A stretch of DNA of 5,481 nucleotides from positions 1-5,481 of the forward strand of contig JADFLD010000170.1 of assembly GCA_022564535.1 (NCBI GenBank), written 5' to 3'. This document shows, piece after piece, positions 5,290-5,481 of the stretch. How positions within the stretch are numbered: the stretch's first letter is position 1; each line of letters opens with the position of its first letter. The translations under genes were made by a program, and so were the position numbers. This DNA is from Gemmatimonadota bacterium. Its GTDB lineage: Bacteria > Gemmatimonadota > Gemmatimonadetes > Longimicrobiales > UBA6960. The notes under the pieces are model-generated. The model saw nothing but the letters and a program-made list of their open reading frames with translations. It made no database searches and was not told the origin of the DNA.

Positions 5290-5481
5290 ATGTCGACCCG
5301 AACCTCCTCCTACCCCCCCCACGAGCTCGGGGCTTGGGGCGAGCGCCTCGCGGGTGCGCGACTGGAGCGCCGCGGATGGACGATTCTCGAACGCAACTAC
5401 CGCCTCGGCCGTAGAGAGGTGGACCTGATCGCGCGCAAGGAGGGCATCTTGGCATTCGTGGAGGTAAAAACGCGCTCCGGG
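5290..5481 (+). CDS. yraN: YraN / UPF0102 family nuclease-like protein, N-terminal 64 residues (partial)
   Basis: The frame opens at ATG 5290 and runs off the window after 64 codons; family members are about 115-130 residues. The motifs of the endonuclease-like fold are present in order: H-E-L-G-A-W-G-E-R-L-A (11-21), G-W-T-I-L-E-R-N-Y-R (29-38), G-R-R-E-V-D-L-I-A (40-48, matching the usual G-E-I-D-L with Asp45 as the expected catalytic acid), and F-V-E-V-K-T-R (56-62, the E-x-K of the nuclease core). Cellular function is not firmly established; the family has been linked to DNA processing. Only a weak GGAA precedes the ATG, about 2 bases away. A run of eight C (5313-5320) lies in codons 8-11. 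It is divergent from the SRP RNA with a 100-bp shared upstream region, in which I found no convincing plus-strand promoter. Confidence 0.9.
   Translation, partial: MSTRTSSYPPHELGAWGERLAGARLERRGWTILERNYRLGRREVDLIARKEGILAFVEVKTRSG

Overview
This is a GC-rich window (roughly 60% or more G+C by eye) from a bacterial chromosome. Almost all of it is one dense minus-strand housekeeping cluster. Read in transcription order from right to left it runs: a small SRP RNA (ffs), dnaX, a YbaB/EbfC nucleoid protein, recR, a small membrane-anchored protein I do not recognise, an MglA-type polarity GTPase, pgsA and the 5' part of cinA. The order ffs-dnaX-ybaB-recR is widely conserved in bacteria. Its continuation into an MglA-family GTPase and pgsA/cinA, together with the base composition, points to Gemmatimonadota or a relative. 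That assignment is inference from gene order and protein character, not from a search.

Right end (5050-5481): the SRP RNA gene is antisense to the numbering and has a recognisable sigma-70-like promoter. On the other side of that promoter, yraN (UPF0102) starts on the plus strand and runs off the window. Middle (1999-5046): dnaX, ybaB, recR and the 104-residue protein are packed with gaps of 40, 15 and 2 nt, as expected of one transcript. Then comes a 170-bp gap with a strong Shine-Dalgarno sequence for mglA. A hairpin carries the mglA stop codon in its loop, and pgsA and cinA follow with short gaps.

Left end (1-572) is the anomalous part. Two plus-strand coding pieces are visible: the last 44 codons of a [2Fe-2S] ferredoxin-type protein, and, 3 nt later, the start of a GAF-domain sensory protein with a four-cysteine motif. 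The GAF protein stops resembling its family near base 375. The minus-strand cinA stops resembling its family near base 381. The two truncated 5' halves therefore face each other at one breakpoint around 360-384. This is either a genuine rearrangement that destroyed both genes or an inverted assembly/amplification chimera.

Functionally the cluster joins replication (DnaX), recombinational repair (RecR, YbaB), protein targeting (SRP RNA), cell polarity or motility (MglA) and phospholipid synthesis (PgsA). I see no CRISPR array, transposase, tRNA or defence system. The points most worth a second look are the breakpoint near 370, a non-GNRA apical loop in the SRP RNA, the 104-residue protein beside mglA where a roadblock partner might be expected, an anti-Shine-Dalgarno sequence in front of ybaB, and the hairpin over the mglA stop codon.
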